DNA of 64,000 nucleotides. Source: Azomonas macrocytogenes. Lineage in GTDB: Bacteria; Pseudomonadota; Gammaproteobacteria; Pseudomonadales; Pseudomonadaceae. Shown here one piece after another: positions 36,718 to 44,865 of the stretch. The notes under the pieces were generated by a model. It had not been told where the DNA came from. It made no database searches and was given only the letters and a program-made list of their open reading frames with translations. Where the stretch lies: positions 245,697-309,696 of the forward strand of contig NZ_JACHXI010000003.1 of assembly GCF_014191985.1 (NCBI RefSeq). Direction: 5' to 3'. The first letter of the stretch is position 1. Each line of letters opens with the position of its first letter. Both the position numbers and the translations under genes were made by a program.

Positions 36718-37071
36718 GCCTTTGTGTTTAAATAACTTTCTCGTTTTTGACTGTCAGGCGAGTATCTTTCGACGGTCGGCTTGTGGCTTTGCTTGTGCCT
36801 AGACGTTGATCACACGTTTAAACATTGATCGGTTGGCAAAGGCCTGTGAATTAGGTTTCGCGGGGAAACCGCGTCACGGCCTTTGCGGGAATCGCTGGAA
36901 GTACCCCCAAGAGATGTCGGGATCATAGATCAGTCCTGAGGACGATGCCAGCGCTGCGCTCAGCCGGATCAAAACGGTTATGGCGCAGACCAGCATTGTT
37001 GGCTGACGTCCGGGACGGCACGCGATGAGATGCAGGGGAACGGGCCACTGTGGCCCATACCTCGGAGAACT
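36718..37071. other. Gene-free left end of the accessory island
   Basis: About 350 bases of lower-GC sequence with no convincing gene, RNA or integrase. It probably contains the junction between core and acquired DNA. I found no direct repeat matching the tRNA-Met 3' end. Confidence 0.45.
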
Positions 37072-37589
37072 CTCGTAGCAGACCATCACACCCGCCACAA
37101 CCCGCTGGGGCAAGACGCCCTGTTCACCAGGCCGGCCTCGCTCATGCTCGACGTTCGCCTAACGCCATTGGAGCGCAACGGCTGGCAGGTTCTGCGCATG
37201 CTGCGCTCTGCGGAGGGTATCAGTCCGCTGGCGAACCTGGGGCAGTTGCGCCGCTATCTTACTTCGACGTCGCTGGGGCAGCGGGCCGGATACGAGACGG
37301 CCTGGCGCGTCCTCGTCGTGCTTCGGCTGACGGGCTGGATCAGCCTGGTGGGTCAGCCCGCGACCCTCTAACCGGCCATGTTCTCAGCGAGCTGTATCAG
37401 GTTCACGAAAGCGCCCTGGACTTCCAGCGGGCATGCGCGCTCGATGCCGATCTCGCAAAGCTTCTGCAGGCCTCCATCGGCTACGAAAACAACCAGGTGG
37501 ATTGTGTTGCCATCCATATCGCCGCGATCGAATCGTGCGATCGCTGTATTTCTGCTCGGATGGCGTGCGTGGTCGTGGCGCGTTTGTGA
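37072..37589 (+). pseudogene. Remnant of STY4528-family island replication protein
   Basis: The first frame reads ADHHTRHNPLGQDALFTRPA, then LMLDVRLTPLERNGWQVLRM and ETAWRVLVVLRLTGWISLVG, ending at 37371. The match then continues in another frame with RDPLTGHVLSELYQVHESAL and LDADLAKLLQASIGYENNQ, so a frameshift lies near 37350. This resembles the helix-turn-helix replication proteins of integrative conjugative elements. N- and C-terminal parts are missing. It is a decayed trace of a mobile element beside the restriction island. Confidence 0.6.
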
Positions 37590-37715
37590 AGAATCTGAGC
37601 CATGGATCATCCTCCGAGAGAGGCTCATACCATAGACCATTACTTCCCGGGACCAAACAACTAGGACATAAGCGGATCGGTGTAGTCTCGATTTATCTGG
37701 GCCGATAGAAGTCAC

Positions 37716-38426
37716 TCAGACTGCCTGCCATAGGGGGAGCGCGTTTAGTTCCGCACGAGCCTCCCGCCAGGCGGGATAGTGCTGATCCAGCAAGGCGATG
37801 AAGCGTTCATTGTGCGTCGGCTCAATCAGATGGATCATCTCATGCACGATCACGTATTCGAGCAGGTCACGAGGTTTCTTGACCAGTTCGGTATTGAGCC
37901 GAATATGAGCGCGTAGGTGATTGCAACTGCCCCACTTGGTTTTCATGCGCTGTAGAAAATACCCTTCCACCTTCACGCCGATACGTCGTTCCCAATGCGC
38001 GATCAAAGGCGGGATCGTTTCATGCAACAAGGACCGTTGCCAACGTTGATAGATGGCCTCGCGCCTGCCTGCATCGGCTCCAGGACGAACGTTCAGGGTG
38101 ATGCGCCGGTGATCCATCTTCACCACGGGCGGAGCATCGCGCTCCACCACCGTGAGCAGGTAGCGGCGTCCCCAGATGTAATGGCTTTCCCTCGTGACAA
38201 ATTGGCGGGGTACTTCACGTGCCTGTGCCAGCAATTGCGTCTGTTGCTGGCGAATCCAGCGTAATTTGGAAATGGCATAGGCACGCGCCACTTCCAGCCG
38301 TGTGCCCGTCGGCGCCACCAGCGTCACGTTACCCGCGGGCGGATGTACGGAAAGATGGACGTTCTTCACCGCCTTGAAGGTGACGGTGATGTCCAGCTCC
38401 CCCAGACGTATGTGCGTCTGTCCCAT
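37716..38426 (-). CDS. SprT/YgjP-like zinc metallopeptidase
   Basis: A 236-residue protein of the DUF45/M48-like family. It shows RMKTKWGSCN and the zinc motif VIVHEMIHLIEPTHNERF (HExxH) at about residue 195. Such proteins often accompany type I restriction genes, and here the start overlaps the hsdR stop by one base, so it is the last gene of that operon. The substrate is unknown; protection from or processing of the restriction complex is only a guess. Confidence 0.88.
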   Translation of the reverse strand: MGQTHIRLGELDITVTFKAVKNVHLSVHPPAGNVTLVAPTGTRLEVARAYAISKLRWIRQQQTQLLAQAREVPRQFVTRESHYIWGRRYLLTVVERDAPPVVKMDHRRITLNVRPGADAGRREAIYQRWQRSLLHETIPPLIAHWERRIGVKVEGYFLQRMKTKWGSCNHLRAHIRLNTELVKKPRDLLEYVIVHEMIHLIEPTHNERFIALLDQHYPAWREARAELNALPLWQAV

Positions 38427-41400
38427 CAGTAGCCTGGCTGATTTTTCAGCAGATCGAACAGCTTGAGCGTGGCCTCTCGGTCGCGGCCGGTCAGCGGATA
38501 CAGAACGTTCTGCACGATGCGTTCCTTGGCTTCATCGCCGCGCCATCCCGCCGGGGCTTCGTCACGCATTAGGCTGTCAATCCTCAGTGCCAAAAAGGCC
38601 AATGGGTTGCCGTAATTCGCCACCGACTCGTGGACGTCGCGATCTTCATCAGGCAGCGCATCATCGGAAATGATGTCCGGCAGGTTGCGGTAGATCACCA
38701 GCGCACTGGCATTGCCGTGCAGGATGGTGGGTTCATCGCTGTCGTGCTGTTTTTCGTGTAGCTTCTTCACCAGGGCTTCTGCATTACGCAGGAATGCTTC
38801 ATAGGCCTCGGTGCTTTCGCGGCTTTGCTGGATCAGGTCATCGAGCAGCTTGGACATCTGCTCATAAAGGCGCGGATCGGTCAGGCGGTCGCGGATGATG
38901 GTCTTGCGGACGTTGTTGATGATGGTTTCCGCAATGGCATTCTTCGACAGCTTGCCCTTCTCATTGAGCTTCTTGGCGATGGCGTCATGGATACCGGTCT
39001 CGATGATCAGCTCAGTCAGCGACAGTTCGGCCAGCTCACCCAAGCCTTTCGCCGGTTCGGCCTGGATATAGGTGTTGATAAGGTGGCGCATGTCGGCCTC
39101 GTAGGGCTTGATGTCCAGCTCTTCGCCGCTGTAATGCTGGATGGCCGAACGCACCTCGGCATAGAACTCGGTTTCCCGCCGCAAGGTATCGGCTTCACTG
39201 TCGGAATAACCTGCCTCGGCCAGGTTCTGGGCAATGGCCGCGAAGGCGCGCAGGTAGGTTGCCACAGCCTTGTAGAAGGCGATGCGCAGCGCCTCGCTTT
39301 CCAGCAGCGCCTCCGGATCACCAGCATGGCCGCAGAAATAGTGGATAAACTGCTCCAGTTCCCGCGGCTGCGCCACCGGCTCGCATAGGTAATGCAGCGC
39401 TTCACGGGCTTCGTCCAGTTGCTTGCGGCCTTCCTCCAGCCAGTTCTTCAAGTGGACGTTGTTATCGCCGCCGTTGCCCACGTCGATGTCCAGCTCGTCG
39501 GAGCTGTACACCGCAATGGCCTGCTGCACGTCGCCGAACAGTTCCTTGTAATCGACGATATAGCCATAGTCCTTGTCGTCACCATCGAGCCGGTTGGTAC
39601 GGCAGATGGCCTGGAACAGGTTGTGGTCGTGCAGTTCGTTGTCCAGATAGATATAGGTGCAACTGGGCGCATCGAAGCCGGTGAGCAGCTTGCTGACCAC
39701 GATCAGCAGCTTCATGCGGGCCGGCTCCTCGATGAAGCGGCGCTTGGTTTCGTCTTCGTATTGCTTGGTGGTCTGGCCGTCGCGCAGCACGTGCTGCGTG
39801 TAGGTGTCATATTTGTAGCGCTCGTCGCCATTGGCCGGCTCGCGGGCAATGGCTGCTGGGTTCGGCTCGAACGAGGTAATGATGCCCACATGCAGGCCAA
39901 AAGGCGTATTCCGGAACAGCCGGAAGTAGTGGCACGCATCGTAAATCGAGGCGGCCACCAGAATTGCCGTGCCGCGGTCATTGTCCAGACGGGGCTTGAG
40001 GCTGAAGTCCTCAATGATGTTGGCGACGATGCGGTCCTTGCGTTCCTTGGCGCTCATCAGCTCTTCCATCGTGGCCCAGCGCTTGCGCAGGATGGATTTC
40101 TGGAAGTTGTTCAGCCCGCGGGTTTTCTTCTCGAACCAGGCGTCGATGGCCTCGCGTGAGGTCAACCGCTGCGGTACATCGCGGGCTTCGTATTTCAGGT
40201 CCAGCACCACCTTGTTGGCCACCGCTTCGTGGAACTTATAGGTGTGGATGTAGGTGCCAAACACATCGCGGGTGGTTTGCCTGTCCTTGCGCAGCAGCGG
40301 CGTGCCGGTGAACCCGATAAAAATCGCATCGGCCAGCCAGCGCTTCATCTGCTTGTTCATATTGCCGCCCTGAGTGCGGTGGCACTCGTCCACGAACACG
40401 TAGAAACGCCCGTGGATCGGCGGCGGCTCGCCCTTGAGATCGGCCGCATCGAACTTGTGAATCAGCGCACACAGCAGGCGCGGCGTGGTGGCGCTGAGCT
40501 TGCCCACGAAGTCCGCCCGCGAGGTGATGCGCGGGGATGCCGACTCCGCGCCGATCACCCCGGCGTTGCGCATCACCCCTTCGATCTGCTTGTCCAGTTC
40601 GTCGCGATCGGTTACCATCAGTACCCGCGCCTGCGGGTCGTGCTCCAGCAGCCACTTGGCCAGCAGCACCATCAGAATGCTTTTACCGCTGCCTTGGGTG
40701 TGCCAGATCACACCGCCTTCGCACTTGGCAATGCGCTCTTGGGCGGCCTTGATGCCTTGGTACTGGTGCTGCCGGGGCACTTTCTTGAAGCCTGCATCGA
40801 AGATCACGAAGTTGCGGATCAAGTCCAACAACCGCGCTTTGCCGCACATCTGTGCCAATGGGCGATCCAGCAAGGTACCTGCGGTCACCGTGGCTTGTGG
40901 CTGTTCGTCCTTCCACTGCACGAAGAACTGTTCCGGCGTGCCAGTGGTACCGTAACGCAGGCCCTGCGCATCACTGCCCGCCAACAGCAATTGCACAGTG
41001 CTGAAAAACCCTTGGTTGAATACGTCCTCCTGATTGCTGATCAACTGGCGAATGCCGTCGCCCACATCCACCGAGCTGCGTTTTAGCTCAATCACCGTCA
41101 CCGCCAAACCATTGAGGTACAGCACGATGTCTGGCCGACGGGTGTTCTCGCCTTTCAGCGTGACCTCCTCGGCCAGCGCGAAGTGATTGCGCTCGGGCTG
41201 CATCCAGTCGATCAACTGCACCGTCTCGTGCGACTGGCCCGCCGCGACCTGTACCGGTACGCCATAGCGCAGCAGCTGGTAGGTGCGCAGGTTGGCTTGA
41301 TAGGGCGTGATGCCGGTGACATCCACCGCAACCTCCAACTTCTGCAAGGCGGCGCTGATATGGGCGGGCGAGTAACCACGCACGGCCAGATTGGCACGCA

Positions 41401-41551
41401 GCAGATCGGTCTCAATGGCGCGGTTGTGGTCGCGCTTAGTCCAGTTGCCCAGGTATTCGTAGCCGAGGCCGCCAGTAGCCGTCGGCGTGGTGAACAGGCG
41501 TACCACCCGGTTCTGTGAAGTGCGCTCGGAGCGCGGCATGGGTTGGGTCAT
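38426..41551 (-). CDS. hsdR: Type I restriction enzyme R subunit
   Basis: A 1041-residue motor/nuclease subunit. The PD-(D/E)xK nuclease near residues 130-160 includes [20 protein letters not shown]. The SF2 helicase follows, with Walker [13 protein letters not shown]-type [20 protein letters not shown] and late helicase motifs. The C-terminal helical domain binds the HsdMS core. It translocates DNA and cuts unmethylated sites. It overlaps the small ORF upstream by four bases and the SprT-like gene downstream by one. The reading frame is intact. Confidence 0.95.
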   Translation of the reverse strand: MTQPMPRSERTSQNRVVRLFTTPTATGGLGYEYLGNWTKRDHNRAIETDLLRANLAVRGYSPAHISAALQKLEVAVDVTGITPYQANLRTYQLLRYGVPVQVAAGQSHETVQLIDWMQPERNHFALAEEVTLKGENTRRPDIVLYLNGLAVTVIELKRSSVDVGDGIRQLISNQEDVFNQGFFSTVQLLLAGSDAQGLRYGTTGTPEQFFVQWKDEQPQATVTAGTLLDRPLAQMCGKARLLDLIRNFVIFDAGFKKVPRQHQYQGIKAAQERIAKCEGGVIWHTQGSGKSILMVLLAKWLLEHDPQARVLMVTDRDELDKQIEGVMRNAGVIGAESASPRITSRADFVGKLSATTPRLLCALIHKFDAADLKGEPPPIHGRFYVFVDECHRTQGGNMNKQMKRWLADAIFIGFTGTPLLRKDRQTTRDVFGTYIHTYKFHEAVANKVVLDLKYEARDVPQRLTSREAIDAWFEKKTRGLNNFQKSILRKRWATMEELMSAKERKDRIVANIIEDFSLKPRLDNDRGTAILVAASIYDACHYFRLFRNTPFGLHVGIITSFEPNPAAIAREPANGDERYKYDTYTQHVLRDGQTTKQYEDETKRRFIEEPARMKLLIVVSKLLTGFDAPSCTYIYLDNELHDHNLFQAICRTNRLDGDDKDYGYIVDYKELFGDVQQAIAVYSSDELDIDVGNGGDNNVHLKNWLEEGRKQLDEAREALHYLCEPVAQPRELEQFIHYFCGHAGDPEALLESEALRIAFYKAVATYLRAFAAIAQNLAEAGYSDSEADTLRRETEFYAEVRSAIQHYSGEELDIKPYEADMRHLINTYIQAEPAKGLGELAELSLTELIIETGIHDAIAKKLNEKGKLSKNAIAETIINNVRKTIIRDRLTDPRLYEQMSKLLDDLIQQSRESTEAYEAFLRNAEALVKKLHEKQHDSDEPTILHGNASALVIYRNLPDIISDDALPDEDRDVHESVANYGNPLAFLALRIDSLMRDEAPAGWRGDEAKERIVQNVLYPLTGRDREATLKLFDLLKNQPGY

Positions 41552-41760
41552 GGGTTGCTCAGGTGCTCCGCACTCTCTTGGCGCAATTGTTCTGCCGTGA
41601 TGCGCATCCGCTGACCGTCCCGTACCACCACGATGGCAGTATCAGTCTGGATAGCCGTCCGTCGTGCCAACTCTGCGGCTCGCTGCATAGCCGCCAGCGC
41701 AGCTCGCAGGTCGGGATTTTTAGCCTCGAAAATATCTTTGGGTGCGGTGTTCTTATTCAT
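41548..41760 (-). CDS. Small partner ORF of zeta-type kinase (putative antitoxin)
   Basis: A 70-residue protein ([20 protein letters not shown] at the start, then [15 protein letters not shown] and [18 protein letters not shown]). The start at ATG 41760 overlaps the zeta stop as ATGA. It is small and charged with a predicted helix, like an antitoxin, but the order toxin-first is unusual and the family is not recognised. It overlaps the hsdR start by four bases. Confidence 0.6.
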   Translation of the reverse strand: MNKNTAPKDIFEAKNPDLRAALAAMQRAAELARRTAIQTDTAIVVVRDGQRMRITAEQLRQESAEHLSNP

Positions 41761-42278
41761 GTGCGTTCTCCCCATGCCAGCAGAACAGGTATGTCGCCAG
41801 CGTTATCGTATAAGCTCCAGTCATCCACCGCATCGCAGTAGTAATGCTCAAAATTGTGTTGCCCTGCCGCAAAGCGGCGACGGATAACGGCTTCTGGAAT
41901 GTTATGACCGCCTTGCCGTACCCGTTCAGCAACACGTTCTATGGCAGTCTCGGCATCCGGCAGCGCCAAGAAGAACAGGCTTACGGTATACCCCTGCGCT
42001 CTCCACTGCCGAATCTGTCGCAGATAGCCCAGGCCAGACAGCGTGGTTTCAAGCGCAAAGCTCTCCCCACGTTGGACACTTTCCGCGATCTCTTCAAGCA
42101 TCAGACGCCCCGCCTTGATAGCGACTGCCTCTGGTGCAAAGGGCGATAACCCCGCCGCAATCAAATCAGCATTGATGAAACGCGGAAGCTGCGCCTCCCT
42201 CGGCAGGAAGGAGCGCGCAAACGTCGTCTTCCCTGCGCCGTTGGGGCCAGCGATGATGATGACTTTTTTACTGCCCAC
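41757..42278 (-). CDS. Zeta toxin-type kinase
   Basis: A 173-residue P-loop kinase. It has VIIIAGPNGAGKTTFARSFL (Walker A), RFINADLIAAGLSPF, an ALETTLSGLGYLRQIRQW segment and the helical end IRRRFAAGQHNFEHYY, all typical of chromosomal zeta/PezT-like proteins. Known members phosphorylate UDP-N-acetylglucosamine. It sits 15 bases after the SIR2-like gene and is coupled to the small ORF. Its place inside a restriction operon suggests a linked toxin or abortive-infection role, which is inference. Confidence 0.85.
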   Translation of the reverse strand: MGSKKVIIIAGPNGAGKTTFARSFLPREAQLPRFINADLIAAGLSPFAPEAVAIKAGRLMLEEIAESVQRGESFALETTLSGLGYLRQIRQWRAQGYTVSLFFLALPDAETAIERVAERVRQGGHNIPEAVIRRRFAAGQHNFEHYYCDAVDDWSLYDNAGDIPVLLAWGERT

Positions 42279-42293
42279 CGTTTACGCCTCAAA

Positions 42294-43634
42294 TCATTTG
42301 CTATTGCTGCCGTTCTGGAATAAGGCTGAGATGTTGACTTCCGACGCCTTGGCAGAAATCAACCGCAAATTTCTGGCCTTGAGGGCATTCATTCCTTGCA
42401 CCTTGATGGCATCAAACTGATTTACAGGTGTGTTAAACACCTTCTCCATCCGTCCCTTGAAATAATCACTTGTTGCCTCAGGCACCACGATGTCAATTTT
42501 GCGACCCGAGTTGCAGCGCAAGATGTCATTAAAATGCTCATCGGCATTGTTGAACGAATAGCCCACCACCACGATGTGTTTGGCCTCTTCGATCCATTTT
42601 GCAGCGGTGGCCCAAAGCTCGATGTACTTGTGCGAGAGAATGGGCTTTAACCTGAGCGGCGGAACCAGCGCTGGAATCACATGGCGCTGCTGCCGCACAT
42701 CTGCATGCGTCACATCAACATTTGGCTTAATGGTTTCCCGAATAAACTCAGCCGGATCGCAATCCAGAATACCTTCAATCTGCAACAGGTTGCGTGTGTC
42801 CATCCGTACATACTCCGCCAACCCGCCGTGGAAATAGATGACATTTTCTTCGCCAAGCTGCTCTTGCAGAAATGCCGTGTAGTTGAGCGTCAAGGCGCGG
42901 ATGTCATTTGGCAGGCTTCCATAAAAAGGCAGTCCGCTATCCTGATGCCCTTTAAGCACCGTCTTTTGCTTTTCAACCAGAAAAGCCCACAGCGCCCAAG
43001 AAATGTACAGGTAGTTTTTGATGTCGGCCGGGCGCTCGTTGTAGAAGCCGAGAAATTTCTCCACCAGCAGGGTTTCGATATTGAGCATATCGGCACCCAG
43101 CGCACTGGCAACGGCATGATGCTCACCGCTGAGCCCCATCTTCAACGTGCGTTTGAGCACGGTTTTGAAGGTATCGGACAGTGACAACTTGTGAATATCC
43201 AGAATCGAATCACTGTCAATCAGGTCATCTGCATCCTTGGGGAACACCTCCCGAATCAACGCCTCCGTTTCATCATCCAGATAGCTCTATTCTGCAATGC
43301 TTGCCAGCTTGTTGAACAAGCAAATGATCAGTTCGCCATGTTTGCGCACATGCGCTTGGTCTTCCGGCAGATCCTTAATGACCTGACTGACTCGCGTGAC
43401 CATCTCTTTTTGCTCATGGGTGTCGCGCGTGGCGATCTTGCCCACCGCACGGGCGATCATATTGTTGAAATTGAAGCGAAGGCCGGGAAGCATGTCACGT
43501 AACGCTTCATCGACAGCTTTACCCGGCCCGTCAAGATAACGGGAAACATCCGCCAGTAAGGTATTGGCTAGCGGAAAATCCAGTCCCGGCGTGCGATCAA
43601 CCCCTGCCCCAATAATCAATAAATGCTCAGCCAT
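42294..43634 (-). pseudogene. SIR2-like domain protein interrupted by in-frame TAG
   Basis: Read through, the frame gives about 446 residues. The first 115 begin MAEHLLIIGAGVDRTPGLDF, a SIR2-type nucleotide-binding start. TAG at 43287-43289 stops it after KLASIAE. The same frame then continues with SYLDDETEALIREVF and the other SIR2 blocks: LTLNYTAFLQEQLG, VIYFHGGL and HIVVVGYSFNNADEHFNDIL. The usual NYD is NYT here. Most SIR2-like defence proteins consume NAD. A poor TTG start at 43259 could allow a C-terminal fragment. It may be a nonsense mutation or a base error. Confidence 0.75.
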
Positions 43635-43659
43635 ATCATTCCCTTGAATGTATTAAGCG

Positions 43660-44865
43660 TTATATCAGCCGCGTCCTGCCGGTCAGCAGTTCCTGCATCA
43701 TGGCTTGCTTGAGGGCGCGGGTCTTGGTGCGGTGGGTTTCGAGGGTGGTGATTTCGGTGTCCATGTCGGTGAGGACGGTGGCGATGGCGATTTGCTCTTC
43801 CACAGTAGGCGGTATGCACATCTGGAAATCTAGAAATGTTGGCAGCCGCAATGAATCCACTGTTGCCTTTACTGTATTTTGCATTGCCCAAGCACCGAAA
43901 TTTGCAGATAGGTAGAGGTGCACAAATCGACCTGACACATCTTGGTTAAATTGCGTAATGGCATATACCCGCTGATGCACATCGAATTTCCCGCTGATGT
44001 AGTGAAAAATCTCTCCAATTCGACCTTCACCAGGGACAAGAATAGCTTCGCAGTCGTAGGAATAGCTGCTGATTCGCTCAATATTTTCTGACCGAACAAA
44101 AAATGGATAGTCCCCATTTTCAGCCTTGTCCTCGTTATTCTTGCTTCCTGTTTTGATATGCGCTACATCGCCCAGCCGCTTCACCTCCCACTCGCCACTG
44201 AACCCCGGCAGGCGGGTTTGGCCGGTGAGGAGTTGTTGCATGGTGGCTTGTTTGATGGCGCGCTTTTTGGCAATCAGGCGATCCAGTCCGTCCAGCAGCG
44301 CGTCCATGTCGCTGAGGGTGGTGGCGATGGCACGTTGTTCTTCAAAGCCGGGAAGCGCTATTTCAAATGATCTCAGAATCCCTGCATTTAAAACTCCCAT
44401 GGTTCCGCCTTGAGCACGGCTTTGGAGTTCTTGCTGAACAGCAGAAGATTCGAAGGTATATCTAAAGTAGCTTGATAGAACGCGACTCCTGTCGAATGAA
44501 AACCTAATAAGTCGAGGGTTAATTATCCCTTTAGGGGCATCTTTAGGGATCTCAAGTAATTTTCCAACTGTGCCAACCAGACTCAGAAGTACATCCCCAG
44601 GGTTTACGGAGCAACTCTCCAACTGGCGATATTTGTTTGTGGAAATGAAATAATCCCCGAACAAGTAATCCCCTCGAATTACTTGCTCTTGACCATATAC
44701 CTTGAATCCGGTTGGAACGTATTCCTCTTTTTTTAAAGCAGATCCGAAAGGTCCTGCTTTTACAGAAGGTGTCGCCCCAGCCCCTAGCTCTGACAGCCGG
44801 TATACTCCCCAATTCTCCGGAATCACCCCCACTTCTGTCTGCTTGTACCCCGGATTCACTTCCAT
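43660..44865 (-). CDS. hsdS: Type I restriction enzyme specificity subunit
   Basis: A 401-residue DNA-recognition subunit with two target-recognition domains (about residues 10-175 and 215-360). Each is followed by a conserved helical spacer: IATTLSDMDALLDGLDRLIA with QATMQQLLTGQTRLPGF, and IATVLTDMDTEITTLETHRT with QAMMQELLTGRTRL at the C terminus. The recognised DNA site cannot be read from sequence. It overlaps hsdM by 10 bases. Its GC content is lower than the core genes, in keeping with acquired DNA. Confidence 0.95.
   Translation of the reverse strand: MEVNPGYKQTEVGVIPENWGVYRLSELGAGATPSVKAGPFGSALKKEEYVPTGFKVYGQEQVIRGDYLFGDYFISTNKYRQLESCSVNPGDVLLSLVGTVGKLLEIPKDAPKGIINPRLIRFSFDRSRVLSSYFRYTFESSAVQQELQSRAQGGTMGVLNAGILRSFEIALPGFEEQRAIATTLSDMDALLDGLDRLIAKKRAIKQATMQQLLTGQTRLPGFSGEWEVKRLGDVAHIKTGSKNNEDKAENGDYPFFVRSENIERISSYSYDCEAILVPGEGRIGEIFHYISGKFDVHQRVYAITQFNQDVSGRFVHLYLSANFGAWAMQNTVKATVDSLRLPTFLDFQMCIPPTVEEQIAIATVLTDMDTEITTLETHRTKTRALKQAMMQELLTGRTRLI

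Noticed and set aside
36874..37113. 79-codon minus-strand frame near the island's left end
   Set aside because: No ribosome-binding site or known motif, and it partly overlaps the decayed replication gene on the other strand.
39392..41086. Plus-strand open frames opposite hsdR
   Set aside because: They mirror hsdR codons and show no recognisable family.
43259..43292. Selenocysteine or pyrrolysine reading of the TAG in the SIR2-like gene
   Set aside because: TAG is not the selenocysteine codon, and nothing in the window suggests pyrrolysine machinery; mutation or error is simpler.
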